The position numbers were made by a program, and so were the translations under genes. The notes under the pieces were generated by a model, which was given only the letters and a program-made list of their open reading frames with translations, made no database searches and had not been told where the DNA came from. 37,411 bases of DNA from Kiritimatiellia bacterium (lineage in GTDB: Bacteria > Verrucomicrobiota > Kiritimatiellia > B70-G9). Positions 26,549 through 35,793 of this stretch are shown piece by piece. Where the stretch lies: assembly GCA_029934055.1 (NCBI GenBank), contig JAOZMZ010000011.1, forward strand, positions 1-37,411, written 5' to 3'. Position 1 is the first letter of the stretch, and every line of letters begins with the position of its first letter.

Positions 26549-26810
26549 AGTGAGATGTAGTATCTGTGGGCGAATGTGTGGGTTGGGTGAAGTGGTGGGA
26601 CAGACGTGCGGTGCTGCTTGAACGGGAGATGGTCCGTGTGAATTGATCAGAGTGGTTGTCAGGATGAATTCAGCAGGCCGGCGGGATTCCATCGCGACAC
26701 CGCGTGAGGCATATAGAGATGAACAGAATTGTTCCGCGATTCCCCCTGTTGCGGGAAGCGACGGGGACGAAGTCTGTCGCGATGGATGATACTATCATTG
26801 GAATTCCGGC

Positions 26811-28331
26811 ATGACCACGATCATTGTTGCAGCCCTGATATCGTTTCTATCTGCGGTGATCATGACGCGGCTGGTGATCGTTATAAGCCGCAGGCTTGAT
26901 ATTCTTGATCGGCCGGACGGTTACCGCAAGGTGCATTTGAGCGCTGTCCCGCGGCTGGGCGGACTTGCCGTATTCGTGGCTTTTTGCACGCCCTTGGTGG
27001 CATTGATGCTGATGCCCGGGCTGAGCATGGTTTCGCGAAATCTGCTGGAGGTGCAGCCGCGCACATGGGGTCTTCTGTTGGGTGCGGGGCTAACGGTTGC
27101 GCTTGGTTTGGCGGACGATATCCTTGATCTTCCGGCCGGACGCAAGTTGGCCGGCCAGATAATAATCGCATCGATCGTGTACTTTTTCGGTTTTTCCATT
27201 GGTGCGGTGAGCAATCCATTCGGTAGTCCACTGCAGTTGGGCATATTCAGTTTCCCGATAACGATATTCTGGTTCGTGGGTTGCATGAACGCGGTCAACC
27301 TGCTGGATGGACTTGACGGACTGGCGGCCGGGATGACGCTTTTCGTCAGCGTAACCCTGTTTCTGGTGAGTCTGCATTTCGGCAATTTTCTCGGAATGCT
27401 GCTTATGGCAGCATTAAGCGGGGCTGTTCTTGGGTTCCTTCTCTACAACTTTCCGCCAGCCCGCATTTTTCTGGGGGATTCGGGGAGCATGTTGCTGGGA
27501 TTTCTGATTGCCGGGATTTCCTTGATCGGGGCATCCAGAAAGGCGGAGGCCGCAGTCGCTCTTTTTGTCCCTATCGTTGCGCTGGGTCTGCCTATTTTGG
27601 ATACGACTATTGCAATCGTCAGGCGCTGGTACAGGAAGCTGCCTGTTTCCACACCGGACCGCGAACATATCCATCACATGTTGGTAGCTATGGGCTATAG
27701 TCAGCAGCGGGCGGTGCTTTTCCTGTACTTGGTTTGTGTTCTTCTTGGGGCGGCGGCACTTGTAGTGACGTTTGCACGCAGTGAAGTCGTGCTTGTGATG
27801 GTTGCCGCCCTGGCGGTTATCGCGTTCGTAGTGATCAGGATTTTCAGCGGTGTACAATTCCGGGATGTGTTGACCAGGCTGTCTGAGGACAAGCTGCGTC
27901 ATCAAGAGGCCGTGGCGGCCCGTGTAGCGGTGGAAAAGGCGGCTTATCTCATGCAGCATGCCCCTGATCTCGAATCTCTGTGGAAGATGTGTTTTCCCGT
28001 TTTCGAGAGTCTTAAGCTTGACTATGCCAAGCTGGTGGTATACGGCGCGACCGCGGACGGGCTGGAAGCGTTGGTATGGGAGGGGGAAAGTGGTGCCCGG
28101 GAAGGCGGTGGCTGTGACGGGTGGTCGGCGCGTCTTTCTCTTCGTTGCGGCAAGCCGGTCTTGGGGGAGCTGGTGATCGGACGCGAAGTATCGGGGGAAT
28201 TGATACTGCCGGAGACATATGAACTGTTGGACCGTCTGCGGGCGGCCCTGGCGTTTCAGGTCGTAAGAATCGCCGGAGAATCCTCCCCGACTTCGACGGA
28301 GGGTGGCGACGAAAAGAAGGAGGATGAGTGA
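26811..28331 (+). CDS. WecA/MraY-family polyprenyl-phosphate sugar-1-phosphate transferase with C-terminal GAF-like extension
   Basis: 506 aa. LADDILDL, NAVNLLDGLDGLAAG, FLGDSGSMLLGF, DREHIHHMLVAMGYS motifs, then about 165 extra residues after the last TM. Confidence 0.92.
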   Translation: MTTIIVAALISFLSAVIMTRLVIVISRRLDILDRPDGYRKVHLSAVPRLGGLAVFVAFCTPLVALMLMPGLSMVSRNLLEVQPRTWGLLLGAGLTVALGLADDILDLPAGRKLAGQIIIASIVYFFGFSIGAVSNPFGSPLQLGIFSFPITIFWFVGCMNAVNLLDGLDGLAAGMTLFVSVTLFLVSLHFGNFLGMLLMAALSGAVLGFLLYNFPPARIFLGDSGSMLLGFLIAGISLIGASRKAEAAVALFVPIVALGLPILDTTIAIVRRWYRKLPVSTPDREHIHHMLVAMGYSQQRAVLFLYLVCVLLGAAALVVTFARSEVVLVMVAALAVIAFVVIRIFSGVQFRDVLTRLSEDKLRHQEAVAARVAVEKAAYLMQHAPDLESLWKMCFPVFESLKLDYAKLVVYGATADGLEALVWEGESGAREGGGCDGWSARLSLRCGKPVLGELVIGREVSGELILPETYELLDRLRAALAFQVVRIAGESSPTSTEGGDEKKEDE

Positions 28332-29179
28332 ACGGGGAGAAAAAAGACCGCAGCTCCGGAGACGTATCGGTTCAGATTATCGAACCGCCGCGGGGTTGGC
28401 TGGGGGTTAATTGGCGGGAAATATGGCACTACCGTGAGTTGTTATATTTCCTTACGTGGCGGGACGTGAAGGTCCGGTACAAGCAGACATTCCTCGGGAT
28501 ACTTTGGGCGTTTTTGCAACCTTTCATACGCCTGGTGGTTTTCAGTATGATTTTTGGACGCTTGGCGCGAATGGATTCCGAGGGATTTCCGTATCCGGTG
28601 TTTCTTTATGCGGGGCTGTTACCGTGGCAGTTTTTCTCGGACGCACTTGGACGAAGCAGTCAAAGTGTGGTCGGCAGCGCCAACCTGATCAAGAAGGTCT
28701 ATTTCCCCCGCTTGATAATTCCACTGGCGTCAGTCGGTGCTTCGCTGGTTGACTTTGCGGTGGCATTCGCCATTCTGGTGGGCCTGATGTTGTATTACGG
28801 GATCGTCCCGGGGGCGGGAATCCTGATGGTTCTGCCGTTAGTACTGCTTACTGTTCTGACGGCTGTGGGAACAGGAACCCTGCTGAGTGCGTTGAACGCC
28901 GCCTACCGCGATTTTCGCTTCGTGGTGCCCTTCATGATCCAGATATGGATGTACATTTCGCCGGTGGTCTATTCTGTGCGAAAGCTGCCGGAGCCCTGGA
29001 AGAGTCTACTGGTTCTCAACCCGATGACCGGAATTATCGATGGGTATCGTTCGGCGATTTTGGGAACGCCTCCGGCGTGGGGGCGGCTGGGAGTGGCGCT
29101 GCTGCTGGCGGTGATGATCTACTTGGTGGGTACGCATTATTTTCGACGGGTTGAAGCCGCGCTGGCGGATATTGTTTGA
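28328..29179 (+). CDS. ABC-2 type polysaccharide exporter permease (Wzm-like)
   Basis: 283 aa. ELLYFLTWRDVKVRYKQTFLGILWAFLQPF. GTG start overlaps the upstream TGA. Confidence 0.95.
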   Translation: MNGEKKDRSSGDVSVQIIEPPRGWLGVNWREIWHYRELLYFLTWRDVKVRYKQTFLGILWAFLQPFIRLVVFSMIFGRLARMDSEGFPYPVFLYAGLLPWQFFSDALGRSSQSVVGSANLIKKVYFPRLIIPLASVGASLVDFAVAFAILVGLMLYYGIVPGAGILMVLPLVLLTVLTAVGTGTLLSALNAAYRDFRFVVPFMIQIWMYISPVVYSVRKLPEPWKSLLVLNPMTGIIDGYRSAILGTPPAWGRLGVALLLAVMIYLVGTHYFRRVEAALADIV

Positions 29180-29209
29180 GGCGCGTGCTGAGAGGAGCTT
29201 TGTACAGCC

Positions 29210-30463
29210 ATGAATGCAATAAGCGTCGAGGGGGTTTCCAAGCGTTACCGCATCGGGCGACGGCATGATCGTTACCGGACGATACGAGGTGCGATTGCCG
29301 GTGCCGCCGCCGGCTTGCTACACCGCAGAGAGGCGGCGATGGGGGGTGAAATGATTTGGGCACTGCGGGATATATCCCTGAATGTCGAACAGGGTGACGT
29401 GCTGGGGATTGTGGGGCCGAATGGTGCCGGGAAGACGACGCTTCTGAAAATTCTTTCGCGGATAACCTATCCTACGGAAGGTCGCGTACGCCTGAGAGGA
29501 CGGGTGGGTAGTTTGCTTGAGGTGGGTACGGGTTTTCATCCGGAGTTGACGGGGCGTGAAAACATTTTCCTCAATGGGGCGATTCTCGGAATGCGCCGGC
29601 GGGAGATAAGAGAGAAGTTCGATCAGATCGTGGATTTTGCGGAAATCGGGCGTTTCATCGACACTCCCGTGAAACGCTATTCGAGTGGAATGTATGTGCG
29701 CCTGGCATTTGCCGTGGCCGCGCATCTCGAGCCGGAGATACTTCTCGTAGACGAAGTGCTGGCGGTTGGAGACGTATCTTTTCAGCGCAAGTGCATCGGG
29801 AAAATGAGTGATGTGGCGCGGGGGGGCAGAACGGTCTTGTTTGTGAGCCACAACATGGCATCGGTGGATTCGCTTTGTCCGCGGGCGGTATTGCTGGAGG
29901 GTGGGCGGATTACGGCGGAGGGCAGGACGCGGGAGGTTATTCAGCGTTATCTGGGGGGAGTGGGCGCGGGTAGTGGCGAGCTGAATTTACTTGAGACGGG
30001 TGCGCGGTCTCCCGGATCCAGGCGGGTACTGCGTCGTTTGCGCTTGACCGACTCTTCCGGGAAGGTGGTCCCTCACGCGGTTCCGGGAGAGGATATCACC
30101 TTCGAGATCGACGGGGAGAGCGCGGAACTTCTGAGTGGAGCGGCGTTGGCGATCAGGATCAATACGGCTTTCGGGCAGAGAATCGCGACGTGTCACAGTC
30201 GCTACCAGTCTGAAGAGACTGTATCACTGGAAGGCGCTTTCCGTGTGCGTTGTACAATGAGAAACTGCCGACTAATGCCCGGCCCGTACACATTGATGCT
30301 GGTGCTCACCGCCGATGCAGGCATGGTGGACCAGATTGATGCGTTGCCGTTCGAAGTGGTGGAGAGTGACGTGTATGGAACCGGCAAGATGCTGCCGGGC
30401 AGGTGCGGGTATTATCTTCCGGAGGTGAGTTGGGATTTTCAGAGGGGGCGAGGCGGATCATAA
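29210..30463 (+). CDS. ABC polysaccharide exporter ATPase (Wzt-like) with C-terminal substrate-recognition-type domain
   Basis: 417 aa. Walker A GPNGAGKTTLLK, signature YSSGMYVRLAFAVA, LLVDEVLAVGD; ~160-aa Wzt_C-like extension. Confidence 0.95.
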   Translation: MNAISVEGVSKRYRIGRRHDRYRTIRGAIAGAAAGLLHRREAAMGGEMIWALRDISLNVEQGDVLGIVGPNGAGKTTLLKILSRITYPTEGRVRLRGRVGSLLEVGTGFHPELTGRENIFLNGAILGMRRREIREKFDQIVDFAEIGRFIDTPVKRYSSGMYVRLAFAVAAHLEPEILLVDEVLAVGDVSFQRKCIGKMSDVARGGRTVLFVSHNMASVDSLCPRAVLLEGGRITAEGRTREVIQRYLGGVGAGSGELNLLETGARSPGSRRVLRRLRLTDSSGKVVPHAVPGEDITFEIDGESAELLSGAALAIRINTAFGQRIATCHSRYQSEETVSLEGAFRVRCTMRNCRLMPGPYTLMLVLTADAGMVDQIDALPFEVVESDVYGTGKMLPGRCGYYLPEVSWDFQRGRGGS

Positions 30464-31530
30464 TGGAAATTGTGCGACTTGCGTGGAGGGTGATCAGGCG
30501 GATTCGCGCGCCGTTATTGAACTTCAAGGGCGCGCTGGCGCGAGTGTGTTCCGGAAGCAAGTTGGGCGCAACCTTGTACTACTGGATGTTTCCGGGGATT
30601 TTTGCCGGTGAGCAACAAGGCGTGCTGGCGGGAGTCGTGCGGGCTGGGCGGGGCGGCGGGGGTGATGTTTCGCGCGATTCATACATACTGCGGCGGAACA
30701 TCCATCGCTTGGAGAAGGCACTTTGCATGCGACCGCGCAGGGCTCTTTTCGGCCTGGGATACATTCGTGAGACCGTGGAAGTCTACGGACGTCTTGCAGG
30801 GGAGGCGGGCGGAGCGGCCGACGTTACGGAACTGGGTTGGGCGCGGGAAGTCCTGGATGAATATTTCAGGGTTATCGGAGAGCAGGAGAAAATTGCGGAA
30901 GTCCGCAGGAGTTTTGAAGCGTATCGCAATTCGATTGCGGCGGGGGATACTTGTCTTCCTTTCAAGGCCGGGCTGCGGAAGAGGGAGGAGCGTTGGGGGC
31001 CGATGCTCGGTGAACTATTGCAGTATCGCAAATCCGTACGCTACTTCCGGCCCAAACCTGTTCCGCGTTCCGTGCTTGACGAAGCGGTGCTGGCGGCCGG
31101 TCAAGCTCCGAGTGCATGTAACCGGCAGCCCTTTTACTTCCGAATTTTCGATGACCCCGGTCTTGTGCGCAGAATCGCATCGCTGGCAATGGGGACGGAA
31201 GGATACAGGGAAGGCATACCCGTTCTGGCGGTGGTCGTGGGGCAACTGCGCGCTTTTGATTCCGAGCGGGACCGCCATGTGATATACATAGATGCGTCCC
31301 TGGCTTCCATGAATTTCATGCTGTCGCTGGCGGCGGCGGGAGTAGACACTTGTTGTATCAACTGGCCTGATATTCCGGAACGGGAAACTTCCCTGAGACA
31401 GGTATTGAACCTCGAGGAGGATGAACGCGTGATCGTAATGATCGCCGTGGGTTACTGCGACCCGGACGGGATGGTGGGTGGTGCCCGCCGCAAGCCGCTC
31501 GGGCGGTTGAGGAGGTATAATTTCGAATGA
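30463..31530 (+). CDS. Nitroreductase-family protein in the polysaccharide cluster
   Basis: Start MEIVRLAWRVIRR at 30463 overlaps the Wzt stop (TAATG). RKSVRYFRPKPVPRSVLDEAVLAAGQAPSACNRQPFYF is a nitroreductase signature. ORF track start is 30403. Confidence 0.88.
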   Translation: MEIVRLAWRVIRRIRAPLLNFKGALARVCSGSKLGATLYYWMFPGIFAGEQQGVLAGVVRAGRGGGGDVSRDSYILRRNIHRLEKALCMRPRRALFGLGYIRETVEVYGRLAGEAGGAADVTELGWAREVLDEYFRVIGEQEKIAEVRRSFEAYRNSIAAGDTCLPFKAGLRKREERWGPMLGELLQYRKSVRYFRPKPVPRSVLDEAVLAAGQAPSACNRQPFYFRIFDDPGLVRRIASLAMGTEGYREGIPVLAVVVGQLRAFDSERDRHVIYIDASLASMNFMLSLAAAGVDTCCINWPDIPERETSLRQVLNLEEDERVIVMIAVGYCDPDGMVGGARRKPLGRLRRYNFE

Positions 31531-32666
31531 TCTTTGAGATACGGGGGGTCGGATTCCACAACAAGGGCGCCGAACTGATGTTACGGGCGGTGCTGGAGCA
31601 GGGGAGGCGCTTCGCGCAGGCGGTTGATTTTGCTGTGGAGCCGGGGTGTGGAACCTACGCTGCGCGTGCACGGTACGGCCTGTTACAGATAATGGAGGCG
31701 CGCCGACACGGGCGCCTGGGGTGGGCGCTCGATCTTCTTTTTCACGCCGGCTACCGCTCGCATTACGGCATGGTCAAACGGCATGAACTGGACGGTGTTC
31801 TGGACGCGTCGGGTTATGCCTATGGAGATCCCTGGGGCCGACGTGAGATTGAAAGGGCCTTACAGGCTGTTCGGTCCGTGGTGCGGAACGGCGGCAGGAT
31901 AGTGATGCTTCCCCAGAGCTTCGGCCCTTTTGAGAATCGGGGCATCAGAGAGTCTTTTCGGCGCCTGGCGCAGGATTGTGCGCTGATATACGCCAGAGAT
32001 GAGACCTCGCGCGGATACCTTGAGACTGTAGTGCCGCCAGGCTGTGAGGTCGCACGGGCGCCGGACATTACGCATTTGGTGAAAGGGCGGCTGCCCGATG
32101 GATATGCCCTTGAGCGGCCGGCGGCCTGTCTGATCCCGAACCAGCGAGTAGTTTCGGGAAGGAGCTCAAATGTGCTCCGGCGGTATACGGCCTTGATGGC
32201 GTCGGTCTCCATGAGATTTAAGCGGGCGGGTTTGAACCCGGTATTCCTGCTGCACGAAACCGAGCAAGACCGCGATCTGGTAAAAGAAATCATGGCGGCG
32301 TCTATACAGGCTACGGTGATCGATGAGAGGGATCCGGTGGTCTTAAAGGGCATCATTGGCGCCTGTGAAGTGGTCGTGGGTTCGCGCTATCATGCGCTTG
32401 TAAACGCGTTGTCCCAGGGGGTGATCAGCCTGGGGATCGGTTGGAGCCACAAGTATGCCGAGCTGTTCCGCGATTACGGGTGCCCGGAGATGTGCGTGGG
32501 AAGGGATTTTGACGATACGACGGTCGAACGGCTTTTGGGCCGGCTCGTGGACGAACGATTTCGGGCGGAGATGCGTCAGCGCCTGCTGGAAAAGGCCGCC
32601 GCAAACGGGGAGATGGTTCGCAGGATGTGGAAACGGGTGGAGGAAGTGCTCTTCACCCACGGATGA
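31527..32666 (+). CDS. Polysaccharide pyruvyl transferase family protein
   Basis: 379 aa. IRGVGFHNKGAELMLRAVLEQ; RIVMLPQSFGPFENRGIR; ARDETSRGYLE; VGSRYHALVNALSQGVISLGIGWSHKYAELF. Confidence 0.93.
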   Translation: MIFEIRGVGFHNKGAELMLRAVLEQGRRFAQAVDFAVEPGCGTYAARARYGLLQIMEARRHGRLGWALDLLFHAGYRSHYGMVKRHELDGVLDASGYAYGDPWGRREIERALQAVRSVVRNGGRIVMLPQSFGPFENRGIRESFRRLAQDCALIYARDETSRGYLETVVPPGCEVARAPDITHLVKGRLPDGYALERPAACLIPNQRVVSGRSSNVLRRYTALMASVSMRFKRAGLNPVFLLHETEQDRDLVKEIMAASIQATVIDERDPVVLKGIIGACEVVVGSRYHALVNALSQGVISLGIGWSHKYAELFRDYGCPEMCVGRDFDDTTVERLLGRLVDERFRAEMRQRLLEKAAANGEMVRRMWKRVEEVLFTHG

Positions 32667-32672
32667 ACGGTA

Positions 32673-33623
32673 ATGAATCCCCTGCGGCGGGTATGGAATG
32701 CTGTTCGGCTGGTGGGTTTCCTGTGTCTGAGGACACGCTTTGATTGGCCGGCATGGCGGGCAATACTGGCGGGTGGGGCCGCACGGGTGGACTTGCGTTC
32801 GCACTCCACTGTGCGGGCAGAGGTAACCAGGCGTACTTTCAGAACCCTCTCATTATTTCTCGCGTTGGAGAAGAGAGGTGAGCTGGAGGTCAAGGCGGCG
32901 GATAAGGAGAGGTTCGTGCTGGCCTTGCCGGGCGGCGTGGGGGTGGATGTAAAAGTGGGAGTCGCGCGCCTATTAGGGCCGGCGCTGAAGAGCGGCCGTG
33001 TCCGTCTGCAGGCTTTGACTGCCGGTGAATGTCGCTTGGAGTTTCCCGAATATGGGTTCGGACTGAGCGGACCGTTGCATGCGGTGACCTGGGCGGCCGA
33101 TGAGATTCTCTCGGAGTATTACTATCATGACGCCGACTATGGCGGGAAGGTTGTGGTGGACGTGGGCGGGAACATAGGTGACAGTGCTCTCTATTTTGTT
33201 TCGCGCGGGGCGCGGAGAGTTCATGTTTATGAAATTGACACGCGGCTTTCTGAGTACGCGGCGCAGAATTTTTCCGGCAGGGAGAACATTGTTTTGCATC
33301 CTTACGGATTGGCCTGCCGGAACGGAATCGGGCCGGCGGGGGGCGCAGTGAAGGAGATCAATGACGAACTGCGCGCGGTGCTTTCGGCGGAGGGGAGAAT
33401 CGACGTGCTGAAGATGGACTGTGAAGGATGTGAACACGAACTGGTTTCATGCCTGGAGAAAGGAATTCTGGCGGAGGTGGGGACGGTGTGGATCGAGGTG
33501 CACGCGGGGGGCCGGGAAAGCGTCCTGGACATTTTCTCGGCGGCGGGATTTTCGGTCGGTTTGCAGAGACGTCTTCCTTGGGCGAAGGATGTCGTGCTCT
33601 ACCGCCTGGATCGGCGTGGGTGA
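32673..33623 (+). CDS. FkbM-family methyltransferase
   Basis: 316 aa. KVVVDVGGNIGDSALYFVSRGARRVHVYEID ... IDVLKMDCEGCEHELV. Confidence 0.92.
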   Translation: MNPLRRVWNAVRLVGFLCLRTRFDWPAWRAILAGGAARVDLRSHSTVRAEVTRRTFRTLSLFLALEKRGELEVKAADKERFVLALPGGVGVDVKVGVARLLGPALKSGRVRLQALTAGECRLEFPEYGFGLSGPLHAVTWAADEILSEYYYHDADYGGKVVVDVGGNIGDSALYFVSRGARRVHVYEIDTRLSEYAAQNFSGRENIVLHPYGLACRNGIGPAGGAVKEINDELRAVLSAEGRIDVLKMDCEGCEHELVSCLEKGILAEVGTVWIEVHAGGRESVLDIFSAAGFSVGLQRRLPWAKDVVLYRLDRRG

Positions 33624-33626
33624 ATC

Positions 33627-34838
33627 ATGGGCCGGGTCGGGAAAGTCATTTTCTGCGACATGTTCGGCCAAGGAGCCGTGGGAATGGTGGGGCGGGAAAT
33701 CGCAGGAGCGCTGTCGTCCTGCGGGATGGAGGTGATACTGGCCGGAAGCAGGAAGAGTCTCGGGCGTTATCGCGGAATGGGAGTCCCGCGGTTCGGCGGC
33801 TTCCTGGAAGTAACCAGCCGCCGGTATACGTTTGGGTGGTGGTGCGAGAAGCTGTCGCTGCATATCAGGGGATACGAGATCGACGGCGACTTGCTTGCCC
33901 GGCGGATAAGGCGGAAGGTGGCGGGGGGTGAAGATGTTCATATTGTTACAAACTATCCTCAGTATATTCCTCCACCACATAAGGCGGCGGGCGCAATGGA
34001 TATTCTGGTATATGATTTGAACTGGCTGCATTTTCCGGAGAACTACCGGAATCCCGCTCGTACGGAGGCATGGATGGGAGGATGGGTGGAGGCCGCCAGG
34101 ATGATTTTTGCAATCTCCGAATTCACACGCCGGGAGATCGTGGAACATTACGGCGTGGCTCCGGAGAATACGGCGGTTGTACGTCCGGCGGTCCCGGGCG
34201 ACGCGGTACACTTGCAGGAGGGGACGGTTTCTGAGGATGTGCTGGCGCGGTATGGACTGAAAGCGGGGGGGTATTTCTACTGTCCGGGAAGTCTGCGGCC
34301 GCACAAGGGGATTGATGTTTTATGCGGGGCGTTGGAGCAGGCCGCGAGTGAGGTCAAGGTGGCATTGACGGGCTGGGGCGTGGACATGAAGGTCGAGCCG
34401 GAGAAATGGCCTTTTCGTGAATATCTGGAAGCGCAGCTGCCACGGCTGAGACGGCTGCGGGACGAGGGTAAACTGCTGCCGCTTGGTTTTCTGGACCGGA
34501 AAGATCAGCTCTTGTTGGCATCACAGGCGAAGGCGTTCGTCCTTCCCAGCAGGTACGAAGGATATGGGTTGGGCGTTGCGGAAGCGATCGGGTTGGGAAG
34601 ACCCTTGGTTTGTTCAGAGATTGCGCCCTTTGTCGAAGTGTTGAGGTCTTATCCACACTATTCAGCCTACAGGCTGTTTCCGCCGGGTGAGAGTGAGGCC
34701 TTGGCGACTATTTTGAGCGAGGCCGAGTTTCCCATGCGGCCGCATGATGCAACCGGGGCGGAGGGTTGGTCATGGCAGAAAGCGGCCGAGGCTATGCTTG
34801 CGGTGTGGGCAGAAGATGAAGGCTGCAGGAAGGTATGA
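33627..34838 (+). CDS. Glycosyltransferase family 4 (GT-B)
   Basis: 403 aa. YFYCPGSLRPHKGIDVLCGAL; VLPSRYEGYGLGVAEAIGLGRPLVCSEIAPFVEV. Confidence 0.93.
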   Translation: MGRVGKVIFCDMFGQGAVGMVGREIAGALSSCGMEVILAGSRKSLGRYRGMGVPRFGGFLEVTSRRYTFGWWCEKLSLHIRGYEIDGDLLARRIRRKVAGGEDVHIVTNYPQYIPPPHKAAGAMDILVYDLNWLHFPENYRNPARTEAWMGGWVEAARMIFAISEFTRREIVEHYGVAPENTAVVRPAVPGDAVHLQEGTVSEDVLARYGLKAGGYFYCPGSLRPHKGIDVLCGALEQAASEVKVALTGWGVDMKVEPEKWPFREYLEAQLPRLRRLRDEGKLLPLGFLDRKDQLLLASQAKAFVLPSRYEGYGLGVAEAIGLGRPLVCSEIAPFVEVLRSYPHYSAYRLFPPGESEALATILSEAEFPMRPHDATGAEGWSWQKAAEAMLAVWAEDEGCRKV

Positions 34839-35785
34839 GCAAGTCCGGTCCACTGGTCAGCATAATCATCCCATGCTTCAATGTGGCTGAGTTCGTCGGC
34901 GATGCTTTGGCCAGCGCCATTTCGCAAACCTACGACCGGGTGGAGATCATCGCGGTGGATGACGGTTCGACGGATGATACCCTGAGGATTTTGGAATCTT
35001 ACGGCGAGAGGGTGCGGGTGGTGAAGACGGCTCATCGTGGCGCGGCGGCGGCGCGTAATATCGGCGCGGAGTCGGCACAGGGTGATCTGTTGCAGTTCCT
35101 GGATGCAGACGACGTTCTCGATGAGCGCAAGCTTGCGGTGCAGCTACGCGGTCTCGGGTCGCACGACGGCGTGATCCGTTACTGTGACGAAATTACGGTG
35201 GATGCCAGTGACGGGCGGATTCTACGGCGCTACTCACCTGATTTGGAAGGGGACGATCCGGTGCCGATGTTGATCAGCAATTCGTTGTCGGTGGAGGCGG
35301 CCGTGATCTGGAAGGAGTTTTTCGATGCGGTGGGCGGATTCCGCGAGGAACTGGTCTGCAACCAGGAATATGATTTATATCTTCGTCTGGGTATGGAGAG
35401 ATACCGCTTCGAGCATATCGCCGAGGTGCTTTTTACCGTCCGTAAGCGAGCCGGCGGCATTTCTGCGGATTACGAGGTGGTGTTGAGACATTTCGGGGAG
35501 ATTATTGAACCGGCGTATCGGCGGATGCAGGAGAGGGGCGAACTGACGCCGGAAAGGCGTTCAGCCCTGGCCGGAAGACTGGGACGTGCGGCCCGTCATG
35601 CGGCGCTGAGGGACGATTTCGATACAGCGCAACGGTATCTACGGCTTGGGAAGGAGATCGACGTCCAAGCCATGCGTCGGGAGTTCGGCCCGTGGCTGTG
35701 GCAGCTTGCTGAGATGATCGGCGTGAGTAACGCTGTGCGTTTGAGGCGGTTCTTGACGAAGGCCCGGCGGCCGGACCAAACCTGA
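34835..35785 (+). CDS. Glycosyltransferase family 2 (GT-A)
   Basis: 316 aa. LVSIIIPCFNVAEFVGDALASAISQTYDRVEIIAVDDGSTDDTLRILESY; LQFLDADDVL. ATGA overlap with the upstream gene. Confidence 0.95.
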   Translation: MSKSGPLVSIIIPCFNVAEFVGDALASAISQTYDRVEIIAVDDGSTDDTLRILESYGERVRVVKTAHRGAAAARNIGAESAQGDLLQFLDADDVLDERKLAVQLRGLGSHDGVIRYCDEITVDASDGRILRRYSPDLEGDDPVPMLISNSLSVEAAVIWKEFFDAVGGFREELVCNQEYDLYLRLGMERYRFEHIAEVLFTVRKRAGGISADYEVVLRHFGEIIEPAYRRMQERGELTPERRSALAGRLGRAARHAALRDDFDTAQRYLRLGKEIDVQAMRREFGPWLWQLAEMIGVSNAVRLRRFLTKARRPDQT

Positions 35786-35793
35786 GAGGCAGG

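Noticed and set aside
33447-34304. 285-aa minus-strand ORF
   Set aside because: Antisense to FkbM and GT4 genes; low-complexity Arg/His/Pro composition.
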